Shown here one piece after another: positions 1 to 11,660 of a stretch of DNA of 64,000 bases. Position 1 is the stretch's first letter, and every line of letters begins with the position of its first letter. The position numbers and the translations under genes were made by a program. The notes under the pieces were generated by a model. It did not search any database. It had not been told where the DNA came from and worked only from the letters and a program-made list of their open reading frames with translations. Source of the DNA: Orychophragmus violaceus (lineage: Eukaryota > Streptophyta > Magnoliopsida > Brassicales > Brassicaceae); contig CM058232.1 of NCBI GenBank assembly GCA_030180135.1, positions 74,020,016 to 74,084,015 on the forward strand, given 5' to 3'.

Positions 1-332
1 TAAAGGATTCGAAACCCTAAGAAAGAGGACACCCTTGCGATTTTCTTCTGGCAGCCGTGATCCATCTCTCTCTCTAACCTCTCTCTCTGATCATCCATCT
101 CTTTGGTCTAGCAGCCATCCCTTGCTTGTAAGAGTGTGGATACTCAAGGAGGAATAGGTAATTCATCTGTTCTAGACTGATCTTGTCATTACCATAAATC
201 CGCTGTGCAATCAATAGGTAATGTTACAGGTTTGGTTTTATGATTCGTTTTACAAGAACCTAGATCTGTTTAAGATTGTGTGTTAGGTTGTAATTTGTGA
301 ATTAAACCTTGAACAAACACCATAATCCTTCA
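1..332 (+). repeat. 5' LTR (3' part only) of the copia element
   Basis: This stretch repeats at 6992-7323 with five substitutions and no indels. It ends in CA just before the primer binding site. The first roughly 342 bp of the LTR lie left of the window. It contains CT-rich tracts near 60-110, common in transcribed leaders. Confidence 0.95.
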
Positions 333-333
333 G

Positions 334-345
334 TGGTATCAGAGC
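334..345 (+). other. copia primer binding site (initiator tRNA-Met)
   Basis: TGGTATCAGAGC lies one base after the LTR end. It is the usual plant LTR-element sequence complementary to the 3' end of initiator methionine tRNA, which primes minus-strand DNA synthesis. Confidence 0.92.
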
Positions 346-1813
346 ATAGGTTCATTAGATTTTTGTAATTTGGATCATAATGATTGTTTAAAGTCGTAAT
401 CATAAGCTTTGTAATAATCGCTTGTTAATCGCATCTTGGATGTTGACTTTAAAAACCCTAGCCATCGTTTTGTTAAGCTTCGTATAAGTGATTGTTATTG
501 GAAAAGGTCAATTCGTGTTTGTCTATTGTTATGACGATCGTGTTTGACTTTGTTTAATCGAATCGTGTTTGTTAAAAAGAGGTTCGCTTGTTGACTTTAT
601 TAATATAAAGTTTGTTTTTGACTTTCCATGATTGAATTGGAACATGTTTTTGTCTTCATTGTATGGACAAAATTGTTATGTTAATGTCAAAAGAGTTTTT
701 TTTGTCTTCTTGTGTAAAAGAGAGCATGATACGATGTTGATTTAATTATCATGATCGATTGGAATTCGATTTGTTTGAAAGATTAAAGTCAAAATCGCTT
801 TTTTGAATTAAAAGAGATATTATAAAGATCTCAATTGGTTAGCGTGATTTAATGAATGAATCAATTAATTATTTAATTGTATGGTTTAAGCCGTTAACCC
901 AAAATCGCGGTTTGCTGGAAATTATTTAATACAATTGGTATTATTTAATTTCTGGTTAAACCGGATTTAAAATTCAAAAATTGAATTTTAACCTAAACCG
1001 AAGGCTGGTCTAAGTTTGATTTGGTTGGACCAAATAATTTAGAGCTGGTCTGGTTTAGTAAATAACCGATGGTTTTGATAGTTAATTTGGTCTTGGACCA
1101 GAATTAATAAACCGAATCGGTTATGTCAAATTATTGGGCCAACTGGAATTCTATGGTCTTGGGCCAAGAATTGGGCCTATAATTTGTGACCCAACCGAAA
1201 ATATTTATAAAATATTAAATTATAAATTTCTATTTTTAGTATGTTACTAAATTTAGAAAGTTTCTAAAATAAGTAAGTTTCCCAAAATAGTAATCTTCTA
1301 TTTTTGGAAATAAAACTTAAAACCCTCAAAAACAATATCAAGCTTGGATGTCTTTCCAATCTTGTCAGCTACTTAACGCTTATTCGATTACAGATATGGC
1401 TTACAGTGTGAGGTATCTGTTTTCGCGTAAGTAAAGTAGTATATAGTCACTAATTTCATTGGGAGTCCCAGACTTTAGTGATTATTTGGCTGTAAGAGAT
1501 TGGTTTCCTTGACTGGGCCATCGGGAGTCCCGGGCCTTGAGACATCTGGTGAATTTGGGCCTCGGGTCCAATTCACAACCGAGAGTTATATGAGATATAA
1601 CTAGCTGTGTGTATGCTTACCAAGTAAAGCTAATTCCGGGTGACGGCCAGTGGCCCATTTTGGATTTAGCTGAACATGGGTCTCGGAATCATTGTATTCT
1701 TATGAGGTTAAACAAAGAAATTTTGAATACAATGCGAGTTTTCTTATAAGTTGTTAAGATTGCTCTTTTATGAACTTAATAACTAAAATCTCTATTGTCT
1801 CATATTTTCAGCT
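346..1813 (+). other. long untranslated leader of the copia element
   Basis: About 1.47 kb between the primer site and the gag start codon has no long ORF. It is AT-rich and carries many short repeats of an ACCGRWT/GGTTTAACC type around 880-1200. The last 300 bp resemble a packaging or leader region. I see no captured gene in it. Confidence 0.6.
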
Positions 1814-4800
1814 ATGTCAAGCACAACAACACAAAACACTTTCTCGATCCGGTCTGCCCTTGAGAAGGACAAACTGAACGGATCAAACTTCCTGAACTGG
1901 TCCAGGAACCTGAGACTTGTGCTCAGGCAGGAGAAGAAGGCTTATGTCCTTGAAAGAGCTCTCTCTCCTAGACCTGCGAATAATGCCGCACAAGCTGTGA
2001 AGAATGCTTGGGATACGCATTCTTCAGATGCTAATGACGTGATTTGCCTGATGTTGGCGACAATGGCTCCCGAACTGCAGATGCAGTGGGAAGGCCTGAC
2101 TTGTCCCATGGAGCTGATGGCAAATCTGAAAGCGTTGTTTCAGGAGCAGGCTCGTACAGAGAGATTCCAAACTGTTAAGAATCTCTTGGACTGTAAAATG
2201 GCTAAGGATGCAGCAGTGAGTCCACATGTTCTGAAAATGATGGGTTATCTCGATCATTTGACTAGGCTCGACTGTCCTATAATCCAAGAGCTTGCTTGTG
2301 ATATCGTTCTGCAGTCTCTTACTCCTGCATATGACCAGTTCATTTTGAACTATAATATGCATGGGTTGATAAAGACGTTGCCTGAGCTACATGGTATGCT
2401 CAAGACTGCAGAACCGAATCTGAAGAAGACCAAGGAGTCGTCTGTACTCATGGTGCAGAAAGGCAAGGGTTTCAAGAAATCCGCTGCAGACAAGGGAAAG
2501 GGCAGGGTAGTCAGTAATGAAAACGCCAAGCCCAAGCCCGTGTCCAAAGCTGGGCCTTCTGACATCTGTCACTTTTGTAAAGAGGCAGGGCATTACCGCA
2601 GGGAATGTAAGAAATACCAGGAAAGTCTGAAGAAGAAGAAGTCCTTCGAGACTAAATCTTCAGGTATTTTTGTTATTGAAGTAAATACTACTACTTCTGA
2701 TAATACCACTTGGGTATTAGATACTGGATGTGGGGCTCATATTTGTACTAATATGCAGGCGCTCAGCAACAGTAGAAGGTTGAAGCAAGGACAAGTAGAG
2801 TTGCGGGTTGGCAATGGAGCGAAGGTTCCAGCACTGGCCGTTGGCACTTACTTGTTGTCTTTACCTTCTGGATTGATTTTAGAACTTGAGAATTGTTATT
2901 TTGTACCTGCTATAAGCAGAAATATCATTTCAGTTTCATTGTTGGATTTGCAAGGATTTGATTTTTCTATTAAGAATAAATTGTGTTCCTTTAATCTCAA
3001 TGATATGTTCTATGGCTGTGTCCCTCTTATAAATGGGCTGTACATGCTGGATCAATCTGCTCCAGTATATAACATAAATACAAAACGGTTCAAATCTAAC
3101 GAAGAAAATGAAACGTTTCTCTGGCATTGTCGTTTGGGGCACATTAGTGAGAAACGCGTCAAGAGGCTCCATTCAAATGGACTTTTGGGCTCATTTGACT
3201 TTGAGTCTTGTGAGCAATGCGAATCTTGCCTAATAGGCAAAATGACACGGGCCCCTTTCAATAAACCCACAGAAAGGGCCAGTGAACTATTGGGCCTGAT
3301 ACATACTGACGTGTGTGGCCCAATGTCCACAAGTGCTAGAGGAAACTTTCAGTACTTCATTACATTCACTGATGATTTCAGTAGATATGGATATGTCTAC
3401 TTGATGAAACATAAGTCGGAAACCTTTGAAAAGTTCACAGAATTCCAGAATGAAGTACAGAACCAGCTTGGTAAAAGTATTAAGGCTCTTCGGTCGGACC
3501 GAGGAGGAGAATACTTGAGCCAGGAATTTTGTGATCATCTGAGTGAGTGTGGGATTATCTCCCAACTCACACCTCCTGGAACACCTCAGTGGAATGGTGT
3601 GTCTGAGAGAAGGAATCGGACATTGTTAGATATGGTCCGATCCATGATGAGTCACACAGACCTTCCTATATCCCTTTGGGGATATGCTTTGCTCACCGCA
3701 ACGTTCACACTGAACAGAGTGCCATCAAAGGCAGTAGCAAAGACACCATATGAGATATGGACTGGAAAAGCTCCAGCAATGTCTTTTCTCAGAATTTGGG
3801 GTTGTGAAGCCTATGTCAAAAGATTAATCTCAGACAAGCTTACACCAAAATCTGACAAATGCTACTTCATTGGTTATCCTAGGGATACCAAGGCTTATTA
3901 CTTCTATCTGCGATCCGAGAACAAAATCTTTGTTGCTCGGGATTGTACTTTTCTTGAAAGGGAGTTTCTCTCTAGAAAAGATAGTGGGAGTAAGGTACAA
4001 CTTGATGAAATTCAAGAAGGACAGGAACCTGTTCAACCTAATGAGGAAGAACAGCAGGATGAATTACATGAAGTTGTAATAGAACCTGAACCTGCAGTAC
4101 CTGAAGTTTGAAGATCCGAAAGGATCCGTCAGGAACCTGATAGATACCAGGGATTCCTTGTGACTAATTGCCATGATCTTTTGATCATTGACGGTGATGA
4201 ACCCTCGAACTTTGCAGAAGCCATGATGGGCCCTGACTCCTTAAAGTGGCGTGAAGCCACTGAATCCGAGATGGACTCCATGTCTACTAACCGAGTGTTT
4301 TCACTGGTTGATTTACCTGCTGGTGCAAAAGCCATCGAGTGTAAATGGATCTTCAAGAAGAAGATTGACATGGATGGAAATGTCCAGATTTACAAGGCCA
4401 GGTTGGTGGCAAAAGGTTTCAAGCAAATTCATGGTATAGACTATGATGAAACCTATTCACCAGTGGCAATGATGAAATCAATTCGGATTCTCCTAGCGAC
4501 TGCCGCTTATTATGACTATGAGATTTGGCAGATGGATGTGAAAACCGCCTTCCTGAATGGAATCTTGGAGGAGGATGTGTATATGACACAACCTGACGGT
4601 TACATTGATCCTAAGAATGCTGGGAAAGTATGTAAGCTTCACAAATCCATTTATGGATTGAAGCAAGCATCGAGGAGTTGGAATCTTCGTTTTGATGAAG
4701 CAATAAAGAACTTTGACTTCATCAGAAACCAAGAGGAACAATGTGTGTATAAGAAAACTAGTGGGAGCAAAGTGGCGTTTCTTATCCTATATGTCGATGA

Positions 4801-5773
4801 CATATTGCTTCTTGGAAATGATATTCCAATGCTGAAGTCTGTTAAAGACTGGCTGGGAAGTTGTTTTTCCATGAAGGACATGGGTGAAGCCGCGTATGTT
4901 CTTGGAATCCGAATCTTTAGAGACAGATCTAAAAAGCTTATTGGACTTTGTCAAGATGCTTATATAGATAAAGTCCTGCATCGATTCGGAATGGATAAAT
5001 CCAAGAAGGGGTTCACGCCGATGATACATGGTGCTACACTAAGCAAAGATCAGTGTCCTAAGACACCTGATGAGCTTAAGCGCATGAGTAGGATTCCTTA
5101 TGCTTCGGATATAGGATCTATCATGTATGCCATGATCTGTACTCGTCCTGATGTTGCTTATGCACTAAGCATGACGAGTAGGTACCAGTCTAATCCAGGT
5201 GAGAGTCACTGGATTGCCGTAAAGAATATCCTGAAGTATTTGAGGAATACTAAGGATAAGTTCTTGGTTTACGGAGGAAGTGAAGTTCTTGAAATCAGTG
5301 GATTCACGGATGCAAGTTTTCAGACAGATAAGGATGATTTCCGGTCACAGTCTGGCTACATCTTCTGTCTGAATGGCGGTGCAGTAAGTTGGAAGAGTTC
5401 CAAGCAGAGCACCGTGGCAGATTCCACAACTGAAGCTGAATACATCGCTGCTTCGGAAGCTGCGAAGGAAGGAGTTTGGATAAGGAACTTCTTGATTGAA
5501 CTCGGTGTATTCCCAAATGCCACTGAGCCTCTAGCACTGTATTGTGACAACAATGGTGCAATTGCTCAAGCCAAGGAACCGAGACATCATCAGAAATCCA
5601 AACACATTATGAGAAGGTATCACCTGATTCGTGATATAGTGAATAGAGGTGAAGTGATGGTCAGCAGAGTTCCCACTGATGAGAACGTGGCTGACCCGTT
5701 GACAAAGCCACTCCCGAGACCTAAGCACGAGTTGCATACTGCTGCTGTAGGAATTAGAGATATTCAAATGTAA
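1814..5773 (+). pseudogene. copia gag-pol polyprotein, one in-frame stop
   Basis: One reading frame of 1,320 codons, broken only by TGA at 4109-4111. A second open stretch, 4160-5773, is in the same frame. In order: UBN2-type gag (residues about 15-220), CCHC knuckle C252-H-F-C255...H260...C265, protease D303-T-G, GAG-pre-integrase zinc segment (LWHCRLGHIS near 436), integrase catalytic core with D499, D562 and E598 (spacing 62 and 35, exactly the DDE pattern), then after the stop the copia RT (QMDVKTAFLNG; YVDD at 4790-4801) and RNase H (YCDNNGA, HHQKSKHI). The polyprotein would make virus-like particles and copy and integrate the element. The stop falls between integrase and RT, in a stretch reading R-S-E-R-I-R, and could come from CGA to TGA by cytosine deamination. 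Otherwise the frame looks intact, so mobility in trans is plausible. Confidence 0.93.
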
Positions 5774-6649
5774 TCTCTTTTTGAGTGGGAGTTGTGAGGG
5801 CTTTTGTTTTAGTTATTTTGATTGGTTATGTAAACATTTTAAATGTTAATGAAGTTTTATTTCTGGATTATTTTTAACTGTGATATAAAATAATCGTTCC
5901 AAAATGATTCATGTCATTATATATGGGTCATCGAAGTACATGAGTTGACTTGATCCTGAAACCCCATATTTAACGAAGTGACATAAATCATAGTGTCCAT
6001 AGTCGAAGGTTGTTGAATTGGAACACCAACAACCACTTGAGACTAGATTGTGTTGAGACTTATGACCAAGTTTCGAGGGGTCATAGATGCGCGGCATCAA
6101 AGTCGACACATAGGTATATGTAGGGGAACATATGACCGAACATGGCCCGCTGATGAGAACTCTACAAGATATTAATATATGTGTCATAAGAGGTTCTCAT
6201 ATACGACTAATAGAGTATAGTCCTTAGACCTGAGTTCGCATGCATGTGGCTGCACATGGAGTAATACGCTTTGATCATTGTCTAACGTTGTTTCGTAACT
6301 GGGAGCTATACGGACCTTGGTTGGGTGTATTATGAATTGTGTAGTTCATAGTGATGGAACAAGATGGGATTTGTCCCTGCCGTTTAACGGAGGTAATATC
6401 TCTAGGCCAATCGGAGATTTGATAGCTGGTAAGAGAATGGCCATTCCCAAACGGACTTGCCCAAGTCGTTTGCATTGTCAATATCAAATCTGGTCCGATA
6501 AACATGGTCTGGCTATATAAGGATGACACGCATCTTGCCTTATGCCAGATCGAGATATTAAGACAAAAGGACTAGGGAATGTAGGATTCTAGTACAATCG
6601 GGAGATTGTTGGGAATATCCTGTGTAGGATTCCAGTACAAGTGGGAGAT
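5774..6649 (+). other. copia 3' noncoding region
   Basis: About 0.88 kb between the pol stop codon and the 3' LTR. No supported ORF; the small frames here are random. It ends with the purine tract that primes plus-strand synthesis. Confidence 0.7.
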
Positions 6650-6666
6650 TGTTGGGAATGTCCTGA
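6581..6666 (+). repeat. 43-bp tandem duplication across the purine tract / LTR start
   Basis: 6581-6623 and 6624-6666 are two copies of a 43-bp unit with five differences. Each contains a purine tract GGGAGAT followed by the LTR start TGTTGGGAATRTCC, at 6607 and 6650. The second copy is taken as the real LTR boundary because it continues into LTR sequence. Confidence 0.85.
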
Positions 6667-7323
6667 AATCTACCGTATTATCTCTAGAAAGTATGATAAG
6701 TGTCGAGATCAGACATAAGTCATAAATACTGGGTAATCATGATGGCTTGCTAGAGTCCGCTCTTGATCTATAAGTTTAGGACTTATTACCAGTATTGTAT
6801 GATCCCGAAGGGTCACACACCATAGCTAACGGGAAAGTTAAATGGAATTAATACGGTAAGATGCAATGGCATTTACTGCATTGGATCAGAGAATTGGGCC
6901 AGACAAAATGCAGGCTTTTGTCTGATTTGTGTCTTGGGCCCAAATGATTAATGAGCCATTAGTCATTTGACTTGGGCCCATTAATGAGAGATAAAGGATT
7001 CGAAACCCTAAGAAAGAGGACACCCTTGCGATTTTCTTCTGGCAGCCGTGATCCATCTCTCTCTCTAACCTCTCTCTCTGATCATCCATCTCTTTGGTCT
7101 AGCAGCCATCCCTTGCTTGTAAGAGTGTGGATACTCAAGGAGGAATAGGTGATTCATCTGTTCTAGACTGATCTTGTCATTACCATCAATCCGCTATGCA
7201 ATCAATAGGTAATGTTACAGGTTTGGTTTTATGATTCGTTTTACAAGAATCTAGATCTGTTTAAGATTGTGTGTTAGGTTGTAATTTGGGAATTAAACCT
7301 TGAACAAACACCATAATCCTTCA
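6650..7323 (+). repeat. 3' LTR of the copia element
   Basis: 674 bp from TGTTGGGAATG to CCTTCA, with TG...CA ends. Its last 332 bp match the start of the window. It is preceded by the purine tract GTGGGAGAT and followed by Athila integrase sequence. Confidence 0.92.
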
Positions 7324-7325
7324 TT

Positions 7326-8210
7326 GATTTCATGGGTCCTTTTCCCTCATCTCATGGGAATAAGTTCATTTTGGTTGATGTGGACTATGTGTCTAAGTGG
7401 GTAGAAGCAATACTTAGTCCAACCAATAACTCTTCGGTGGTTCTTAAGATGTTTAAGACCATCATTTTCCCTAGATTTGGAGTACCTCGGATCGTGATAA
7501 GTGATGGAGGATCTCATTTCGTCAACAAGGTCTTTGAGAAGCTGCTACAGAAGCATGGTGTTCATCATCGATTTGCTACTCTTTATCATCCTCAGACTAG
7601 TGGGCAAGTTGAGGTCTCTAACACACAGATCAAGGAGATCTTGGAGAAGACAGTTGGGAAGACATGGAAAGATTGGTCTGCAAAGCTTGATGATGCGCTA
7701 TGGGCCTATAGGACTGCTTTTATGACGCCACTTGGGACTACACCGTTTCATCTTCTGTATGGGAAAGCTTGCCATCTTCTAGTGGAGCTTGAGTATAAGG
7801 CAGCATGGGCTGTGAAGCAGATGAACTTTGATCTTAAGTCTGCAGCATAGAGGAGATTGGTGCAGCTGAATGAGTTGGATGAGATTAGGCATCATGCCTA
7901 TGAGAATTCAAAGCTGTACAAGGAGAGGACAAAGGCATATCAGGACAGAAAGATTGTCTCGAGACAGTTTGAGCCTAATTGTCAGGTACTTTTGTATAAC
8001 TCACGTTTGCGATTGTTTCCAGGTAAGTTGCGTTCTAGGTGGTCTGGTCCTTTCACAATCAAGGAGGTGCGTCCATATGGTGTTGTTGTGCTTATCAGCT
8101 CAGATGGTAAGGAGTTCACGGTAAATGGACAGAGGGTGAAGCATTATTGGGCTAAGGCCAAGATTTCAAGAGGTCAGATTCTGCCTCTGGATGATGCACC
8201 ATCTACTTGA
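7326..8210 (+). pseudogene. Athila integrase fragment (element 1)
   Basis: The reading frame starts at the first catalytic Asp (IDFMGPF), and shows VISDGGSHF with the second Asp and GQVEVSN with the catalytic Glu. It continues through the Athila-typical C-terminal part (LFPGKLRSRWSGPF, VNGQRVKHYW). TAG at 7848-7850 breaks it; the sister copy has GAG there. The frame then resumes to 8210. Integrase would insert the cDNA into chromosomes. This copy is dead: it lacks its N-terminal zinc domain in the window and carries a nonsense codon. Confidence 0.9.
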
Positions 8211-9179
8211 TCGCAGAACAGTCAAGCTAGTGACGTTAAAAGAGTGCTGAGTGGGAGGCAACCCACTGATATGTCTGTACATACTCATTTTGGTGTTTTA
8301 GTTAGGATTTTACGTTTGTTTTTCGTATTTGGTGTTTTTGGTCTACAGATATAAAGTCTGGAAAACTGGGAAATTGAATTGCGTCGATCGTTGTGGTCCT
8401 GTGCAACGATCGATGCAGGTGGAAAATCATGAAGAAGGGAAATCACATTGCGTCGATCGTTGCGGTCCTGTGCAACGATCGATGTTAATCATACGAAAGG
8501 AGGTTGCAGTGTGTCGATCGTCGCGGTCTGTGCAACGATCGACGCACCCGATTAAAATCAAAAATAAAGGTACGCGTGCTACAACCGGAAATCGGATTAG
8601 TTTGAATCGGTTCGACCAATCGCGATCTGTAACGATTGATTCACACTCTGTGTCGATCGATGCAGTCACAAGCCTGGTAAGTGCCTTTACTCTTTCTTCT
8701 TCTTCTTTCTTCCCATTTCTCCATTTCGCAGTAAGAACCCTAAATCGCCCAAACCCATAACTCCTTCGATTCTCACTCGTTTTCATTGATTCCAAAGCCT
8801 ATTCCACTCAATTTCTCTCCCTCTCTCCATTTCTATCATTCATTTCAACCGGTTTTAAGGTATGTGTCATGAATGTCTCGTTTCTATTTTCGGCCCAAAG
8901 GTATAAAGTTCGAAATTAGTCACGATTTTCATGGATTGATGGTCTATTGATTCTCATTTGAGGTTGCTAGTGATGATTTCGTGTTTCCTAGGTACTTGCA
9001 TGGGCAGATTTTGCAAGTTTTCAGAGAATCTCGATTCGATGAAGAACACTTGCGATTTTCTGATTTAGGAAAAATATAAAACGGATTTTATGCAATTGGC
9101 ATTGGTTTTGCTGTTGATGATGGTTGATCTTAGAGCTTTGGATTAATCGCAATTTTGTTTCTAATGTCTTTGATTGCAG
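8211..9179 (+). other. Athila 3' leader with palindromes and putative leader intron (element 1)
   Basis: Noncoding stretch between pol and the env-like ORF. Three imperfect palindromes (8381-8416, 8450-8484, 8511-8545) pair TCGATCGTTGC-type with GCAACGATCGA-type arms. A CT-rich leader follows, then AAG|GTATGTG at 8859/8860, a good plant 5' splice site, and TTTGATTGCAG ending at 9179 immediately before ATG, a good 3' splice site. The inferred intron is 8860-9179 (320 bp). The same arrangement exists in element 2, which supports it. Confidence 0.55.
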
Positions 9180-9437
9180 ATGGCTCCTCGTAAGCCCGCT
9201 AGAGCTGCTCCAGCAGCTTCTGCTCCAGCTGATCCTCCTCCTGATGATTGGATTACATGAGACTCATCACCACCTGCTCCTTATCAGCGTGATCGTGAGG
9301 CTATACAGGCTCCTTGGCCTAAGGGGGAGAAGGATATGATTCATGCGACGAGACAGTGGGCAAATGAGCATAAGGTGGAGATTAAGAGCGCAGACTGTAC
9401 TGACAGAGATATCTCCGAGCAGTGGGACGATTATGAC
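9180..9437 (+). pseudogene. start of Athila env-like ORF (element 1, truncated)
   Basis: Begins MAPRKPARAAPAAS and matches the element-2 ORF for about 86 codons, then switches to reverse transcriptase sequence at the chimera junction. TGA at 9258-9260 corresponds to CGA in the sister copy (12753-12755), a direct example of CpG decay within the window. Confidence 0.8.
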
Positions 9438-9440
9438 ACG

Positions 9441-10444
9441 TTGGGAGAAGTGTCATTTCATGGTTAGAGATGGCATTGTTCTTTGGAATAGAGTATTTGA
9501 AGCAGGGATAGAAGTAGACCGCGCTAAGATTGAGGTTATCACCAGCCTTCAAGCGCCTTATTCTGTGAAGTCTGTGAGGAGCTTTCTTGGACATGTTGGG
9601 TTCTACAGAAGGTTCATCAAATATTTCAGTAAGATTGCTAGACCACTAACTGCTTTGTTGTGTAAGGATGTGACATTTGAGTTCAATGCAGATTGCCAGA
9701 CTGCATTTGAACAGATCAAGCAAGCATTAGTGAGTGCTCCTATAGTGCAGCCACCAGATTGGGATTTGCCTTTTGAGGTTATGTGCAAGTGATTTTGCTG
9801 TAGGAGTTGTTCTGGGGCAGAGGAAGGACAAGAAGCTTCATGCTATCTATTATGCCAGCAGAACACTAGATGATGCACAGAAAAACTATGCCACTACATA
9901 GAAGGAGTTGTTGGCAGTTGTCTTTGCCTTTGAGAAATGTCGCCCCTACCTTGTTGGATCTAAGGTGATAGTGCACACTGATCATTCAGCTCTGAAGTAT
10001 CTGATGCAGAACAAATATGCTAAGCCAAGATTGTTGAGATGGATTTTGTTTCTTAAAGAGTTTAACATTGAGGTTAGGGACAAGAAGGGAGTTGAAAATG
10101 GAGTTGATGACCATTTGTCAAGGATTAGGGTTGATGAAGACGTCCCCATTAATAAATTCTTGCCTGAGGAGAACGTCAACTTGATTGAGACAATGTTTAG
10201 GATGGATTTAGACAGGAAGATGCAGAACTATCGGATTATGCGCATTGCGTCGATCGAGGCCACCTCGGCAATGATCGATGCAGGTATCAGGATTGAATCG
10301 ATCGACGCAGACCTGTGCGTCGATCGACACAATGCGCCTACGAACCCAGAACCTCTAAAGGTTCGGATTGGACACAATAACATTGATCGTTATGCTATCG
10401 CGACGACCAATCGGCCCTGGTTTGCGGATATTGTAATTACCTAG
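9441..10444 (+). pseudogene. Athila RT C-terminus and RNase H, degenerate
   Basis: The RT connection domain (SFLGHVGFYRRFI, RPLTALLCKD) is followed by gypsy RNase H (KKLHAIYYASRTLD, VIVHTDHSALKYLM, DHLSRI). The reading frame is broken by a small deletion near 9785-9792 (frame change after VMCK) and by TAG at 9899-9901. The RT catalytic YVDD motif lies in the missing part. A linker near 10230-10330 contains CGATCG palindromes inside the reading frame, read as repeated SID-type triplets. Confidence 0.88.
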
Positions 10445-11660
10445 CTGTAGAGACTGAACCAGATGAGCTTCAGAGAGCTCAGGAGATACTATTGGGATGA
10501 GCCATATCTCTACAAGCACTGTTCAGATGGTATTTACAGGAGATGCATTACAGAATCGGAGGTTCCAGATGTTCTATTTCACTGTCATGGTTCAGATTAT
10601 GCTTGACACTTTGCTACTTTCAAGACTGTGTCTAAGGTTCTGCAAGCAGGCTTCTGGTGGCCTACTATGTTCAGAGATGCTCATACCTTTGTCTCTTAGT
10701 GCGATGCCTGTCGGAGGAGAGGGAAGATCAGTAAGAAGCATGAGATGCTTCAGAACTTCATCCTTGCGGTTGAGGTTTTCGATTGGTGGGGCATTGATTT
10801 CATGGGTCCTTTTCCCTCATCTCATGGGAATAAGTTCATTTTGGTTGTTGTGGACTATGTGTCTAAGTGGGTAGAAGCAATACCTAGTCCAACCAGTGAA
10901 TCTTCGGTGGTTCTTAAGATGTTTAAGACCATCATTTTCCCTAGATTTGGAGCACCTCGGATCTCATTTCATCAACAAGGTCTTTGAGAAGCTGCTACAG
11001 AAGCATGGTGTTCATCATCAAGTTGCTACTCTTTATCATCCTCAGACCAGTGGGCAAGTTGAGGTCTCTAACAGACAGATCAAGGAGATCTTGGAGAAGA
11101 CAGTTGGGAAGACAAGGAAGGATTGGTCTGCGAAGCTTGATGATGCGCTATGGGCCTATAGGACTGCGTTTAAGACCCCACTTGGGACTACACCGTTTCA
11201 TCTTCTGTATGGGAAAGCTTGCCATCTTCCTGTGGAGCTTGAGTATAAGGCAGCATGGGCTGTGAAGCAGATGAACTTTGATCTTAAGTCTGCAGCAGAG
11301 AGGAGATTGGTGCAGCTGAATGAGTTGGATGAGATTAGGCATCATGCCTATGAGAATTCAAAGCTGTACAAGGAGAGGACTATGGCATATCAGGACCGAA
11401 AGATTGTCTTGAGACAGTTTGAGTCTAATGATCAGGTACTTTTGTATAACTCACGTTTGCAATTGTTTCCAGGTAAGCTGCGTTCTAGGTGGTCTGGTCC
11501 TTTCACAATCAAGGAGGTGCGTCCATATGGTGTTGTTGTGCTTATCTGCTCAGAAGGTAAGGAGTTCACAGTAAATGGACAGAGGGTGAAGCATTATTGG
11601 GCTAAGGCCGAGATTCCAAGAGGTCATATTCTTCCTCTGGATGATGCACCCTCTGCTTGA
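10445..11660 (+). pseudogene. Athila integrase (element 2), degenerate
   Basis: The zinc-finger N-terminus is recognisable but broken by stops around 10596 and 10698 (HCHGS...HFATFKTVSKVLQAGFWW; CDACRRRGK). The core starts with IDFMGPF at 10793. A 20-bp deletion after 10963 removes the region encoding VISDGGS, including the second catalytic Asp, and shifts the frame; the C-terminal two thirds then read cleanly from 10973 to 11660. This integrase could not be active. Confidence 0.9.

Larger units (their letters stand above)
1..7323 (+). mobile_element. Ty1/copia LTR retrotransposon, 5' LTR truncated by window edge
   Basis: The element has every part of a copia retrotransposon: LTR, primer binding site, long leader, one gag-pol reading frame in copia order (gag, protease, integrase, RT, RNase H), purine tract and second LTR. 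The visible 332 bp of the 5' LTR differ from the matching part of the 3' LTR at five positions, so the insertion is recent. It lies inside an Athila integrase gene: the base after the 3' LTR continues at the codons for Ile-Asp-Phe of that integrase, and the same junction is uninterrupted near 10793. The left flank is outside the window, so the target duplication (expected TTGAT, 7324-7328) cannot be confirmed. The RT and integrase look like the Tork/Angela side of copia, but I cannot fix the lineage. Confidence 0.95.
7324..9437 (+). mobile_element. Athila-type gypsy element 1, right-hand fragment
   Basis: Integrase C-terminal two thirds, 3' leader with CGATCG palindromes, leader intron and the first 86 or so codons of the env-like ORF. 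The whole stretch is collinear with 10795-12920. Its left part was pushed outside the window by the copia insertion. Its right end is an abrupt switch to RT sequence near 9438. Confidence 0.85.

Noticed and set aside
8381..8545. Regular palindromic repeats resembling a CRISPR array
   Set aside because: The genome is a plant; the repeats are imperfect, few, and part of a retrotransposon.
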